A DNA stretch of 64,000 bases from Paenibacillus sp. LS1 (GTDB taxonomy: Bacteria > Bacillota > Bacilli > Paenibacillales > Paenibacillaceae), in the NCBI RefSeq assembly GCF_026013365.1, contig NZ_JAPDOE010000002.1, positions 558,001 through 622,000 on the forward strand, in the 5' to 3' direction. The notes under the pieces were generated by a model. It worked only from the letters and a program-made list of their open reading frames with translations. It was not told the origin of the DNA and did not search any database. This document shows, in pieces, positions 52,785-60,895 of the stretch; the first letter of the stretch is position 1; each line of letters opens with the position of its first letter. The translations under genes were made by a program, and so were the position numbers.

Positions 52785-53573
52785 ATGTATAAGCTGCTGA
52801 CCACTTCGGTGGCCTTGCTCATTAGCTTCCATTGTCTTCCCATCCTGCCCCACCATGTCGCTCATGGAAAAGCAGCCTATCTTGATTTTGCCGTATCTCA
52901 AAGTTCAGATCATTCCATTCCGTCCCAAAACAGTCCATCCATGTTGCCGGTGACTGATGGAGATGCTTATCGTTCCAGCCATCATGCCTTTGCAGCACCG
53001 GTTATCCTGCTCGACGTAGGCCATGGCGGGATTGATGGTGGTACATCTGCACAAGGTGTACTGGAAAAAGATATCAACCTCGCCATTAGCCAAAAGGTGT
53101 ACCTCCTGCTTCGTAGCAAAGGTTATGCTGTCATCATCAACCGACTTGGTGATTATGCACTTAGTGATGAGAACCGCTGGCTGAACAGCCGCTCCCGTCA
53201 TACCAGGGATCTTGCCCAACGTAAAAGCCTCAGTGAAGAAGTGAGTACCGATATCGTGGTCAGTATCCATGCGAATTGGAGTCCCAGAGCGACTGCAGAA
53301 GGCCCGGTGGTACTTCACCAAAAGGAAGGCAGGAGTTATTTGCTTGCCCAATCCATTCAGAACGCTATGAACGAGTTGTACGGGACTGGACATGGAGTCG
53401 TGTGGGGCAAGCCCTTTTATTTATTGAATTACGTGAAGCAACCTGCCGTCATCGTCGAAACCGGATTTTTGAGCAATGCGGCAGATCGAGCCAGAATGAG
53501 TGATCCCGCAGAACAAAAACGAATCGCCCAGTCGATTGCCAACGGTATTATTTATTACCTGTCGGTAGTATAG
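52785..53573 (+). CDS. N-acetylmuramoyl-L-alanine amidase (Amidase_3)
   Basis: A 262-residue secreted zinc amidase. A signal peptide or membrane anchor covers about residues 1-30. The catalytic domain (about 72-262) has His80 in LLDVGHGG, Glu94 in VLEKDIN, His161 in VSIHANW and the catalytic Glu224 in IVETGFLSN. It cleaves the bond between muramic acid and the stem peptide. Its compact size and LDVGHGG start resemble CwlD, which acts on spore cortex. The start ATG 52785 has AGGAG 9 bp upstream. Its 3' end overlaps the convergent polysaccharide deacetylase gene by 26 bp. Confidence 0.9.
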   Translation: MYKLLTTSVALLISFHCLPILPHHVAHGKAAYLDFAVSQSSDHSIPSQNSPSMLPVTDGDAYRSSHHAFAAPVILLDVGHGGIDGGTSAQGVLEKDINLAISQKVYLLLRSKGYAVIINRLGDYALSDENRWLNSRSRHTRDLAQRKSLSEEVSTDIVVSIHANWSPRATAEGPVVLHQKEGRSYLLAQSIQNAMNELYGTGHGVVWGKPFYLLNYVKQPAVIVETGFLSNAADRARMSDPAEQKRIAQSIANGIIYYLSVV

Positions 53574-54387
53574 GTGCAGGTTGCCATTGCCACACATCGC
53601 GTACCAGATCACCAATACCTACAAACTCAACCTGACCCTGTAGACGGGAGACTGATTCACGAACCACTGCAGATGTGTTTAAGCCCGTATGACCAACATG
53701 ACCAATGACAACACAACGATCCTTGTCCATCGCATGCTGAGCAGCCAGATCCAATTGCTTGCGAATGTGCTGCTTGGAGTTTTGATCATCCAGGAAAATG
53801 TCATTACCTACAGGTGGCATATTTTTGGATATCGCAAGTTCCCCCACCACGGAGCGAAAATTCGTACGGCTGTCTACAAAGAAGAGGCCACGCTCCTTGC
53901 ATACATCGAGCACAATGGACATGATGCGTTTATCGGAAGTGATTTTAGAACCCATGTGATTGTTCATGCCAATAGCGTGGGGCACATCATCAATCGCTTT
54001 CTCCACGCGTTCCCGTACTTCTTCATCGGTTAGATTGGATGTGATTGCACCCGGGCCCAGCCACTCAGGTCTTCCTTTCTTGGGTTCCATGGGCATGTGC
54101 ACAATCACATCCATCCCCTTTTCATGTGCAGCGATCGCATCTTTCTTCGTTGTTGGTAAAAAAGGCATTACCGCTACCGTCAGTTTGACTGGCATCGCCA
54201 GGATCTCTGCCGTTCCCTTCATATCGTTACCAACGTCATCAATGATGATCGCCAACCGTTTATGATTTGATGGGGACTCAGAAGCTGTGGCTGTAGACCC
54301 TTCTGCCGAAACACCAACGTAAATCACAATCAAAAATGTCATGCAACTGGCCAAAAATCGATAATGCTTTCTCTTTTCCCTCATCAT
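53548..54387 (-). CDS. Divergent polysaccharide deacetylase (YibQ-like)
   Basis: A 279-residue secreted protein of the divergent polysaccharide deacetylase family. The signal peptide covers about residues 1-34. The fold motifs are IIIDDVGND (acidic pair), VIVHMPMEPK, IGMNNHMGS with the metal His, FFVDSRT and VVIGHVGHTG. In this family the NodB motifs are altered, and the activity and substrate are not established. The start at 54387 is chosen for GGGGAGGG 4 bp upstream. It is convergent with, and overlaps, the amidase gene, which suggests both act on the cell wall. Confidence 0.85.
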   Translation of the reverse strand: MMREKRKHYRFLASCMTFLIVIYVGVSAEGSTATASESPSNHKRLAIIIDDVGNDMKGTAEILAMPVKLTVAVMPFLPTTKKDAIAAHEKGMDVIVHMPMEPKKGRPEWLGPGAITSNLTDEEVRERVEKAIDDVPHAIGMNNHMGSKITSDKRIMSIVLDVCKERGLFFVDSRTNFRSVVGELAISKNMPPVGNDIFLDDQNSKQHIRKQLDLAAQHAMDKDRCVVIGHVGHTGLNTSAVVRESVSRLQGQVEFVGIGDLVRDVWQWQPAPILPTGNK

Positions 54388-54593
54388 GATTCCCTCCCCG
54401 TAGATCTGTGTTCTCATTGTTTGATAATGAAGGGAGTTATATGTAAGCCAAAGCCTTCCTTAAATATCGACAGCCCCCGTTGAATAACTCCACATCAAAT
54501 GAGTATCGCTATTCCATTCCTCCTTCTTATCTCAGACAAGAACCGTCATTGAATATATCGATAATAGAAATAAATTAGAAAAAATACTGTAAT

Positions 54594-54705
54594 TTGTCAG
54601 GTTTTCAGTTCAGGAATAATTTAGTAGAATCAACAATTGAAAGAAGCTAAAGTGCTGTATATCTTTCCTATGATTTAAGGAAGGAGGTTTTGAAAGGGTT
54701 TACAT
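54594..54705 (+). promoter_or_regulatory. Promoter and cre-like site upstream of the GH30 xylanase gene
   Basis: TTGTCA (54594-54599) and TAATTT (54617-54622) are 17 bp apart. About 70 bp downstream, TTGAAAGGGTTTACAT (54690-54705) matches the cre consensus at 15 of 16 positions, the exception being G for C in the central CG. In this position CcpA would act as a roadblock. The remainder of 54388-54764 shows no gene. Confidence 0.5.
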
Positions 54706-54764
54706 AAATGAAATGCCAGACCATCAGCTATTCTACTATTTGCTATTTGAGGAGGATGAAAGTA

Positions 54765-56444
54765 GTGAAATTCAAACTGAAAAAGACGATTAACGTTTTA
54801 TTGGCCTGCTTAACAGCTCTACCTCTCATGCTTAGTCCTACACAAGTTTCGGCAGCAAGTGATGCCACCATTAATTTATCTTCTGAAAAACAGCTCATTC
54901 GCGGTTTTGGTGGTATTAACCACCCTGCTTGGATCGGTGACCTTACGGCAGCACAACGAGAAACTGCTTTTGGCAATGATCAGAACCAGTTAGGCTTTTC
55001 CGTACTCAGAATCTACATCGATCCAGATCGAAATAACTGGTCTCGTGAAATCGCCACAGCCAAACGCGCTATCGAAAAAGGTGCTATCGTATTTGCATCC
55101 CCATGGAATCCTCCGAGCGACATGGTTGAAACGTTCAATCACAATGGAGATACCAATGCAAAACGCCTAAAGTACGACAAGTATACTGCATATGCACAGC
55201 ATCTTAATGACTTTGTAACCTACATGAAAAATAATGGTGTGGACCTGTATGCCATTTCGGTACAGAATGAGCCCGACTATGCACATGACTGGACCTGGTG
55301 GACACCTCAGGAAATTCTTCGTTTTATGAAAGAAAATGCAGGCTCCATTCAAGGTACAAAAGTCATGGCACCCGAATCCTTCCAGTATCTCAAAAACATA
55401 TCTGACCCAATTCTGAATGACCCGCAGGCGCTCGCTAATATGGACATTCTGGGAGCACACACGTACGGGACACAGATCAAAGATTTCGCATATCCACTCT
55501 TCAAGCAAAAAGGAGCGGGTAAAGAACTCTGGATGACCGAAGTCTATTATCCGAATAGCGATAGTAACTCCGCAGACCGCTGGCCTGAAGCGCTTGACGT
55601 TTCCTATCACATGCACAGTGCTATGGTTGAGGGTGATTTTCAGGCTTATGTATGGTGGTACATCCGCAGACAGTATGGACCGATGAAAGAGGACGGAACG
55701 ATTAGTAAACGCGGTTATAATATGGCTCACTTCTCCAAATTTGTGCGTCCAGGCTATCTCAGAGTGGATGCAACCAAGAACCCGGATACGAACACATTCG
55801 TTTCTGCCTACAAAGGGGATGACAAGGTTGTCATTGTGGCGATTAACAGAAGCACTTCTGCAACGAGTCAGAAATTTGTTTTGCAAAACGGTAATGCTTC
55901 CACGGTATCCTCATGGGTAACCGATAGCAGTCGCAATCTGGCAAGCGGAGCACCAATTACGGTCTCCAATGCAACCTTTACTGCTCAACTCCCTGCTCAA
56001 AGTGTAACTACGTTTGTCGCTAATATTACGGGCAGCGGTGGCGGTAATACGGGGAGTGGTACTACGTATGAAGCAGAGACAGGAACGACGCTCTCCGATG
56101 CTGCAATTGAGACGATCTATCCTGGCTACACAGGATCAGGGTATGTTAATTTCAATGCGTTGACGAACTCGGGCATTCAATGGAATAACATCAACAATAC
56201 GATAAGCGGCACCAAAAACGTAAAGTTTCGTTATGCGTTGGAAAGTGGCACCCGTAACCTCGATGTTTTCGTGAATGGAACCAAAGTGATCAGCAATACC
56301 CCATTTTCTGCAACGGGTAGCTGGTCCACCTGGGGTGAAAAAACAATTCAAGTACCCATGAATTCGGGAACCAATACCATTAAAGTAGTCACGACCGGTA
56401 CTGAAGGACCGAATATCGATAGTATCCAGGTGTCCGCTCAGTAA
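54765..56444 (+). CDS. xynC: Secreted GH30 glucuronoxylanase with CBM6-like domain
   Basis: A 559-residue secreted enzyme. Signal peptide about 1-30, probably cut after VSA. The GH30 barrel and side beta-domain span about 33-425: RGFGGINHPAW, acid/base Glu169 in SVQNEPDY, nucleophile Glu259 in LWMTEVYYP, and WWYIRRQYGPMKEDG, the region that contacts glucuronic acid side groups in subfamily 8. A Gly/Ser/Thr linker leads to a C-terminal CBM6-type module from YEAETGTTL onward. It should cut glucuronoxylan next to substituted xyloses. B. subtilis XynC lacks the extra module. GTG at 54765 is preferred, 9 bp after GAGGAGG; an ATG at 54756 abuts that site. Confidence 0.9.
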   Translation: MKFKLKKTINVLLACLTALPLMLSPTQVSAASDATINLSSEKQLIRGFGGINHPAWIGDLTAAQRETAFGNDQNQLGFSVLRIYIDPDRNNWSREIATAKRAIEKGAIVFASPWNPPSDMVETFNHNGDTNAKRLKYDKYTAYAQHLNDFVTYMKNNGVDLYAISVQNEPDYAHDWTWWTPQEILRFMKENAGSIQGTKVMAPESFQYLKNISDPILNDPQALANMDILGAHTYGTQIKDFAYPLFKQKGAGKELWMTEVYYPNSDSNSADRWPEALDVSYHMHSAMVEGDFQAYVWWYIRRQYGPMKEDGTISKRGYNMAHFSKFVRPGYLRVDATKNPDTNTFVSAYKGDDKVVIVAINRSTSATSQKFVLQNGNASTVSSWVTDSSRNLASGAPITVSNATFTAQLPAQSVTTFVANITGSGGGNTGSGTTYEAETGTTLSDAAIETIYPGYTGSGYVNFNALTNSGIQWNNINNTISGTKNVKFRYALESGTRNLDVFVNGTKVISNTPFSATGSWSTWGEKTIQVPMNSGTNTIKVVTTGTEGPNIDSIQVSAQ

Positions 56445-56480
56445 CTCATTTTACGGTACAAGTTGTTTATGTACAAAACA

Positions 56481-56525
56481 AAAAGGTTCCTCGAAGGCGT
56501 TAGCCTAACGAGGAACCTTTTTTTT
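56481..56525 (+). terminator. Terminator after the GH30 gene
   Basis: A 13-bp stem AAAAGGTTCCTCG/CGAGGAACCTTTT with an inner GGC/GCC loop, followed by a run of eight T, about 36 bp after the stop. Confidence 0.9.
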
Positions 56526-56528
56526 CGA

Positions 56529-56613
<85 letters not shown>

Positions 56614-56703
56614 ATATTGTCTATATCCGTGATATGTATCTCGGCGACAAGAAATAATATATCATGTGCAATCTATCATGTCAACACTGAAAATTATAAC
56701 AAT

Positions 56704-56741
56704 AAAGCCCGAGCCAGACGTCCATGTCTGATTCGGGCTTT
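56704..56741 (-). terminator. Terminator after the pectate lyase gene
   Basis: AAAGCCCGA and CAGAC pair with GTCTG and TCGGGCTTT around a small internal bulge. On the minus strand it lies 50 bp past the stop and ends in TTTATTG. Confidence 0.8.
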
Positions 56742-56791
56742 ACTTATCGTTACTAGGAATTAACTCGATGAAACCTGAGGCTTGTTACGAA

Positions 56792-57754
56792 TTACAGCTT
56801 GGAAGGCCAGTTGCCATACCATGCATAGCCGCCTCTTCTTTCTTTATCAATATCACTCAGTTTGTATCTAACTACCCCGTCACGACCAATAAAGATCGGT
56901 TTATCTGTTCCCACTTCATAGAAGCGAGCCCAGATCGGTGCAGCTTTGGAATCAGCGATAATTTTGCTGTCCCCGTTTGCTCTTTCATACTTGTAACCCG
57001 TAATTTTGACTTTGTTAAACCAAGCTTCCGCTGCTTTAATGGATGCTGTAATTTTAGCATTAGCAGGTCTGGTTTTCAGGAATTTAACAATCGTTACACT
57101 CTCTCCAGCCGTCAGCGATGGTACTTCATAGATTCTTGCGCTTGCCGGTTTAAGGGAACTGGAATCATGTTGTTGTCCCCATGCTGTCAGCTTACCGCCG
57201 GAAACGACCTGTGTATTCAGAATCGCATCCACACCTTTGGCAACTGAATTTTTGCTGCGGTTAGCAAGTGTGCTGTCGATAAACGAGAAGTCACCTTTGC
57301 GAGTTGCTACTTCATCCAGCATGATCATTACATTAATCATCGCATCATCATTGTAAGTGATGTGTTTGTGATATCCCGAGCTTTGATAGACTTGTGGCCA
57401 TCCACCGTTTGAATACTGCATGTTGATCAAAAAGTTAATTCCTTTGATTGCAGCTGTGGAGTAACGCGGATCATTAGTCTTTTTAAATTCCTTCGCCAAT
57501 CTTCTAATTTCTGAGTATGTAGCCTTGTTGTCAATGGTGGACTTCGCCCATTCTCCACTTGTTTGCTTATAGTCTTTTCTCCAACCTCCATCTGGCAGCT
57601 GGTTCTTCAGAATATCAGAAATACTTGCTGTCGTACCTGTTGCATCAGCAGCTGATACCGTTGTTACAGGAAGAACTGCCATTCCAACTGCTGAGAATAC
57701 CATCGTACATGCCAGAACAAAAGTAACTATTTTTTTTGCTTTCAAAGATAACAC
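56792..57754 (-). CDS. pelA: Secreted pectate lyase, PL10 family
   Basis: A 320-residue secreted enzyme, with a signal peptide of about 35 residues ending VSA. The catalytic domain matches polysaccharide lyase family 10: PDGGWRKD, SNGGWPQVYQ, HITYNDDAMINVM with the conserved acidic pair, TAWGQQHD, PIWARFYE, KPIFIGRDG and RRGGYAWYG. It cleaves polygalacturonic acid by beta-elimination with Ca2+. It is a single gene with a strong promoter, a palindrome at the transcription start and a leader of about 120 nt. With the galactan locus and the xylanase it points to plant cell-wall use. Confidence 0.92.
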   Translation of the reverse strand: MLSLKAKKIVTFVLACTMVFSAVGMAVLPVTTVSAADATGTTASISDILKNQLPDGGWRKDYKQTSGEWAKSTIDNKATYSEIRRLAKEFKKTNDPRYSTAAIKGINFLINMQYSNGGWPQVYQSSGYHKHITYNDDAMINVMIMLDEVATRKGDFSFIDSTLANRSKNSVAKGVDAILNTQVVSGGKLTAWGQQHDSSSLKPASARIYEVPSLTAGESVTIVKFLKTRPANAKITASIKAAEAWFNKVKITGYKYERANGDSKIIADSKAAPIWARFYEVGTDKPIFIGRDGVVRYKLSDIDKERRGGYAWYGNWPSKL

Positions 57755-57857
57755 TCTCCTATGTTTGTTTTTATAAATCTCCCACTTCTACCTTACTTAT
57801 AAAACTAGTCCCTTAACCTCCTTTATTTGAATTTATAACACAATAAAATCAATTTTC

Positions 57858-57912
57858 ATCCAATATGTGGATTGGATAAGAAGATAATATGCAATAAATC
57901 GATTTTTGTCAA
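57858..57912 (-). promoter_or_regulatory. Promoter and palindromic operator of the pectate lyase gene
   Basis: On the minus strand TTGACA (57907-57912) and TATTAT (57884-57889) are separated by 17 bp, a near-consensus promoter. A perfect palindrome ATCCAAT-6-ATTGGAT (57858-57877) lies immediately downstream, covering the expected start of transcription, as a repressor operator would. In the leader, AAAGGAGG near 57818 has no start codon at a suitable distance. Confidence 0.65.
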
Positions 57913-58123
57913 TATATGCAACTTAATGAATATAATCTCTTAAATTGAACATTACGGAATAGTTCTTTTAACTCATGACAAACCTATTTATTTATCCAAA
58001 ATCGTCTTAAGCGAATCAATAATGACGTTTTTGTCATGAATGATACCCAGACTTGATCCCTTCTTTCATATAAAAACCGTAATTCCGCTAACATTGAGGT
58101 ATTACGAAGGGGTTTAAATGGGT

Positions 58124-58152
58124 TTGACAATTACGCATTTATGCAATATAGT
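58124..58152 (+). promoter_or_regulatory. Promoter of the riboswitch-NlpC unit
   Basis: TTGACA (58124-58129) and TATAGT (58147-58152) with a 17-bp spacer, 30 bp before the c-di-AMP aptamer. This is a near-consensus sigma-A promoter. The rest of the gap 57913-58123 is AT-rich with no gene. Confidence 0.75.
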
Positions 58153-58181
58153 TTCAAATAGTTACAAAAACTTAATTATTC

Positions 58182-58296
58182 ATTGCCGAGTTTCATGTTT
58201 GAAAACGGGGGAACCATTTTGGGTGAATTATTCTTATACATAGGAAATATAGGGAACCTTCTACCGAACCCTTAGCTAACTCCGTAGGCATCGAAG
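58182..58296 (+). promoter_or_regulatory. c-di-AMP riboswitch (ydaO/yuaA motif)
   Basis: The conserved core of the ydaO class is present in order: ATTGCCGA (P1 5' strand), GGGGGAACCA, TTTTGGGTGAAT, a variable hairpin, TAGGGAACCTTCTACCGAACCC, AGCTAACTCCGTAGGCAT (P1 3' strand). It lies directly before an NlpC/P60 wall hydrolase gene, a common partner of this riboswitch. No terminator stem fits between the aptamer and the start codon; instead GAAGGGAG, the ribosome site, begins right at the end of P1. Control at translation initiation is therefore more likely than attenuation. c-di-AMP normally turns such genes off. Confidence 0.92.
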
Positions 58297-58304
58297 GGAG
58301 AACA

Positions 58305-58775
58305 TTGATTTTGAAAAAACTGATAATCTCCATTTTTGGAGCAGCTGTACTATTTACATCCGGGGCAACAAGCACAGAGGCAAGCAGTATCAACTCCGTA
58401 GTGAACAACATGACAGGTATACCTTACAAGTGGGGTGGCACGACTTTGGCCGGCTTCGACTGTTCCGGGTTTATGAGATATATTTTCAACAAATACAGCA
58501 TTGAATTGCCACGTACTTCACAGCAGCAAGCCAAAGCAGGTACTCCGATATCGAAAAGCAACATTCGCACAGGTGATCTGGTGTTCTTCAATACGATGGG
58601 CAAAGGCATTTCACATACAGGTGTATATATTGGCGGCGGACAATTTGCACATGCTTCCAGTAGTAAAGGTGTAAGTATTACGAAGTTATCGAATCCATAC
58701 TTCAATGATCGTTATGTGACAGCACGTCGGGTAACTGGACAATTTATGTACGATAAAATGTTGGGTAAAATGTAA
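58305..58775 (+). CDS. NlpC/P60 peptidoglycan endopeptidase
   Basis: A 156-residue secreted cysteine peptidase that is little more than the catalytic domain. The signal peptide spans about 1-27. The catalytic Cys53 is in LAGFDCSGFM, with His104 in SHTGVYIGGG and His116 in FAHASS. It should cut the D-Glu/diaminopimelate bond in stem peptides. The start is TTG at 58305, 4 nt after GAAGGGAG; another TTG two codons later is possible. The c-di-AMP riboswitch in front ties wall opening to c-di-AMP level, and so to turgor and potassium status. Confidence 0.92.
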   Translation: MILKKLIISIFGAAVLFTSGATSTEASSINSVVNNMTGIPYKWGGTTLAGFDCSGFMRYIFNKYSIELPRTSQQQAKAGTPISKSNIRTGDLVFFNTMGKGISHTGVYIGGGQFAHASSSKGVSITKLSNPYFNDRYVTARRVTGQFMYDKMLGKM

Positions 58776-58787
58776 GTATGATATAGA

Positions 58788-58828
58788 AAGAGGAGGCTCC
58801 GGATCACCCGGAACCTCCTCTTTTGTTT
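58788..58828 (+). terminator. Terminator after the NlpC/P60 gene
   Basis: AAGAGGAGG and TCCGG pair with CCGGA and CCTCCTCTT, then TTGTTT. It lies 13 bp past the stop. Confidence 0.9.
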
Positions 58829-58873
58829 GATTAGACATTTATGGACTAATCCTAGTACTACCCTTACCTAGAC

Positions 58874-59203
58874 TTAATGCAACGCCTTCTGCACTCGCAT
58901 CGCACCCTGAGACAGGGCATGTCCGCCCCCTACAGCTCCGGCAACGGCAACGGTCTCCATGATCTCCTGATCAGTTGCACCCTTGGCACGAGCTTCTTCT
59001 ACATGGTAGAAGGTACATACCTCATTATTGGCGAACAATCCAATTCCGAGCGCAATGAGCTGTTTCGTCTTCGCATCAATCACACCCGGTTGAAAGCATT
59101 CTCCGGTAAACTCATGATACGACTTTACCACACCAGGCAACACATCGCTTAATGCTCCAATCTGATCCTTGTAGGCATGAACTTTATCATTCATCAATGT
59201 CAT
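58874..59203 (-). CDS. Carboxymuconolactone decarboxylase family (AhpD-like) protein
   Basis: A protein of about 109 residues in the CMD/AhpD family. The central helix-turn motif LIALGIGLFANNEVCTFYHVEEARAKGAT carries a Cys and a His spaced as in the redox-active members (EVCTFYH), though the second Cys of a CxxC pair is absent. Members act as peroxidase-linked reductants or decarboxylases; the activity here is not assigned. The start is placed at ATG 59203; an upstream in-frame TTG at 59278 would add 25 residues but has a poor ribosome site. Confidence 0.82.
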   Translation of the reverse strand: MTLMNDKVHAYKDQIGALSDVLPGVVKSYHEFTGECFQPGVIDAKTKQLIALGIGLFANNEVCTFYHVEEARAKGATDQEIMETVAVAGAVGGGHALSQGAMRVQKALH

Positions 59204-59345
59204 GGCTTGTAGCACACCCTCTCGGCTATAGTTACAGATCGTCCTCACTGTACCTATCTTCTCTCCCGAGTGAGCCAATTATGCCAAGAAATCATGGTAA
59301 TTCCAAACATTTAAACGCTCATGGTTTTGCCGCAATTACAAGGAG

Positions 59346-59564
59346 TTACTCACTAAGTGCACTCTGGCGCGGCTCGCTGAACAACTGATATCGGTAACTG
59401 CGATCCAGCTTGACGACACGTCGATTCTGACGACGGATGAGTACCTGCTCGCCATCCCAGGCAACCACAATCCCCGTTACATCGTTTGATTCCAGCTCGT
59501 CCCGTACTACTCTTACTTTCTCACCTGACAGACGCAAAGCGTCCAATTCTGTATCACTGATCAT
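59346..59564 (-). CDS. Small conserved-looking protein, function unknown
   Basis: A 72-residue soluble protein. After an acidic start, ESNDVTGIVVAWDGEQVLIRRQNRRVVKLDRSYRYQ looks like a single small beta-barrel with a basic face, as in KOW- or SH3-like folds. The ATG at 59564 has AGGAG 8 bp upstream. I do not recognise the family. It is downstream of a terminator and probably has its own promoter. Confidence 0.6.
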   Translation of the reverse strand: MISDTELDALRLSGEKVRVVRDELESNDVTGIVVAWDGEQVLIRRQNRRVVKLDRSYRYQLFSEPRQSALSE

Positions 59565-59595
59565 GTCATGGCTCCTATATTCCAAATTTATTTAC

Positions 59596-59630
59596 AAAAA
59601 GAGACCTAAATGAAATGTCATTTAGGTCTC
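59596..59630 (-). terminator. Terminator after the 109-residue protein gene
   Basis: A perfect 13-bp stem GAGACCTAAATGA/TCATTTAGGTCTC (59601-59613, 59618-59630) with a 4-nt loop. On the minus strand it is followed by TTTTTGTAAAT, 53 bp past the stop at 59683. Confidence 0.92.
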
Positions 59631-59682
59631 ACGTGACTGTATTGGACTGTCATGTCATTCGAAATTATGTCCCGACTGAGAG

Positions 59683-60012
59683 TTACCGCTGCGCGTGCTC
59701 TTTGCTGTCGTTCTTCTCGAACCAAAAATCAAGCACTTTGGCGGACATCACACGTTCTTCAAGGTACTCCACTTGATGCGGTGTAAATTGTTCTTTCCAA
59801 GAGAAGGACAACTCTTCGCACAAGCCTACAATCGTCAGTAATTCTGACCAGGCAACATAGCGTTTGTACCAGAAAAATTGAGGATGTTCAATCATATAGG
59901 GATAAAGGTCATCGAATTCCGTATGTTTACAATCCAGGGCACGTTCAAAATGAACTTTCGATTCCGCCAGCTTATCAATAAAAAATTGTTCTGTTGCCGG
60001 TTGGTTCCCCAT
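59683..60012 (-). CDS. Protein of unknown function (109 residues)
   Basis: A soluble, Glu/Phe/Trp-rich, mostly helical protein. Notable segments are FDDLYPYMIEHPQFFWYKRYVAW and VMSAKVLDFWFEKND. The ATG at 60012 is chosen because AGAGGAGG lies 7 bp upstream; an in-frame extension to 60066 precedes that site. I do not recognise a family. It lies 97 bp after xpt on the same strand and may share its transcript. Confidence 0.6.
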   Translation of the reverse strand: MGNQPATEQFFIDKLAESKVHFERALDCKHTEFDDLYPYMIEHPQFFWYKRYVAWSELLTIVGLCEELSFSWKEQFTPHQVEYLEERVMSAKVLDFWFEKNDSKEHAQR

Positions 60013-60109
60013 GGTGTTGCCTCCTCTCCCTAACATAACCCCATTATAAATGAAATCCGCGGTCATGCAAAGGCATAGTTCAAAAAATAGGCCCTATTCC
60101 TTTAAAATG

Positions 60110-60691
60110 TCACATTTCGTTATCGTCAAATTGTACCGTTCCATCGTTCAGAGAACGAATACGTACCAAGGCTTCCACCGGAATACCCTGTTCACGAATC
60201 GTGCGTGCCCCTGCCTGGAAACTTTTTTCGACCACAACGCCGAATCCGACGAGTTCCGCACCGGAACGCTCAATAATTTTGATGACTCCGCGAGCGGCAT
60301 CTCCATTGGCGATGATATCATCAATGAACAGAATACGATCATTCTCATGAATGAACTCGCGGGATACCATAATGTCTGTCACGATTCCTTTGGTAAAGGA
60401 CGGTACACGTTCACAGTAGGCATCAGGATCAGCCAGAAGCGTTTTTTTGCGACGGGCGAATACAAGCGGCACCCCCAGTTCATGGGCTGCAGCAAAAGCA
60501 ACCGGAATCCCTGAGGATTCTACCGTAATTACCCGAGTTACTCCACTTTCACGAAACCGGGCAGCAAACTCCCGTCCCATCTCCATCGTCAATGCAGGAT
60601 CAATCTGGTGGTTCAACAGACCATCCAGCTTCAATACCTGATCCGAGATGACAACACCTTCTTGCAAAATTCGTTGTTTCAATACTTCCAT
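60110..60691 (-). CDS. xpt: Xanthine phosphoribosyltransferase
   Basis: A 193-residue purine salvage enzyme that joins xanthine to PRPP to form XMP. The start MEVLKQRILQEGVVISDQVLKLDGLLNHQIDP is the Xpt signature, and the PRPP loop reads ILFIDDIIANGDAARG. The ATG at 60691 follows GGGAGGTC; a 42-residue in-frame extension upstream is rejected for lack of a ribosome site. In B. subtilis xpt sits behind a guanine riboswitch; no purine aptamer core is visible in the 200 bp upstream here. Confidence 0.93.
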   Translation of the reverse strand: MEVLKQRILQEGVVISDQVLKLDGLLNHQIDPALTMEMGREFAARFRESGVTRVITVESSGIPVAFAAAHELGVPLVFARRKKTLLADPDAYCERVPSFTKGIVTDIMVSREFIHENDRILFIDDIIANGDAARGVIKIIERSGAELVGFGVVVEKSFQAGARTIREQGIPVEALVRIRSLNDGTVQFDDNEM

Positions 60692-60895
60692 AATTTGACC
60701 TCCCAAGCCTATCCTATGAGGTAAAAGTATCATATATCTATCTATAAGTTCAAGCGAAATTGACCGAGGGCTGTCCTTAAGATGTAATTCCGGCCAGAGC
60801 TTGCTATCGATTGTCATGTCTTTCGTGGGTCAAGCATACCTTGTACCATGGTACCCGCATGTCCAAACTATACAGGGGCCTGAGAGGGGAAACAC

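Noticed and set aside
60692..60895. Possible purine riboswitch upstream of xpt
   Set aside because: The conserved purine aptamer core (paired loops and three-way junction sequence) is not seen on the minus strand.
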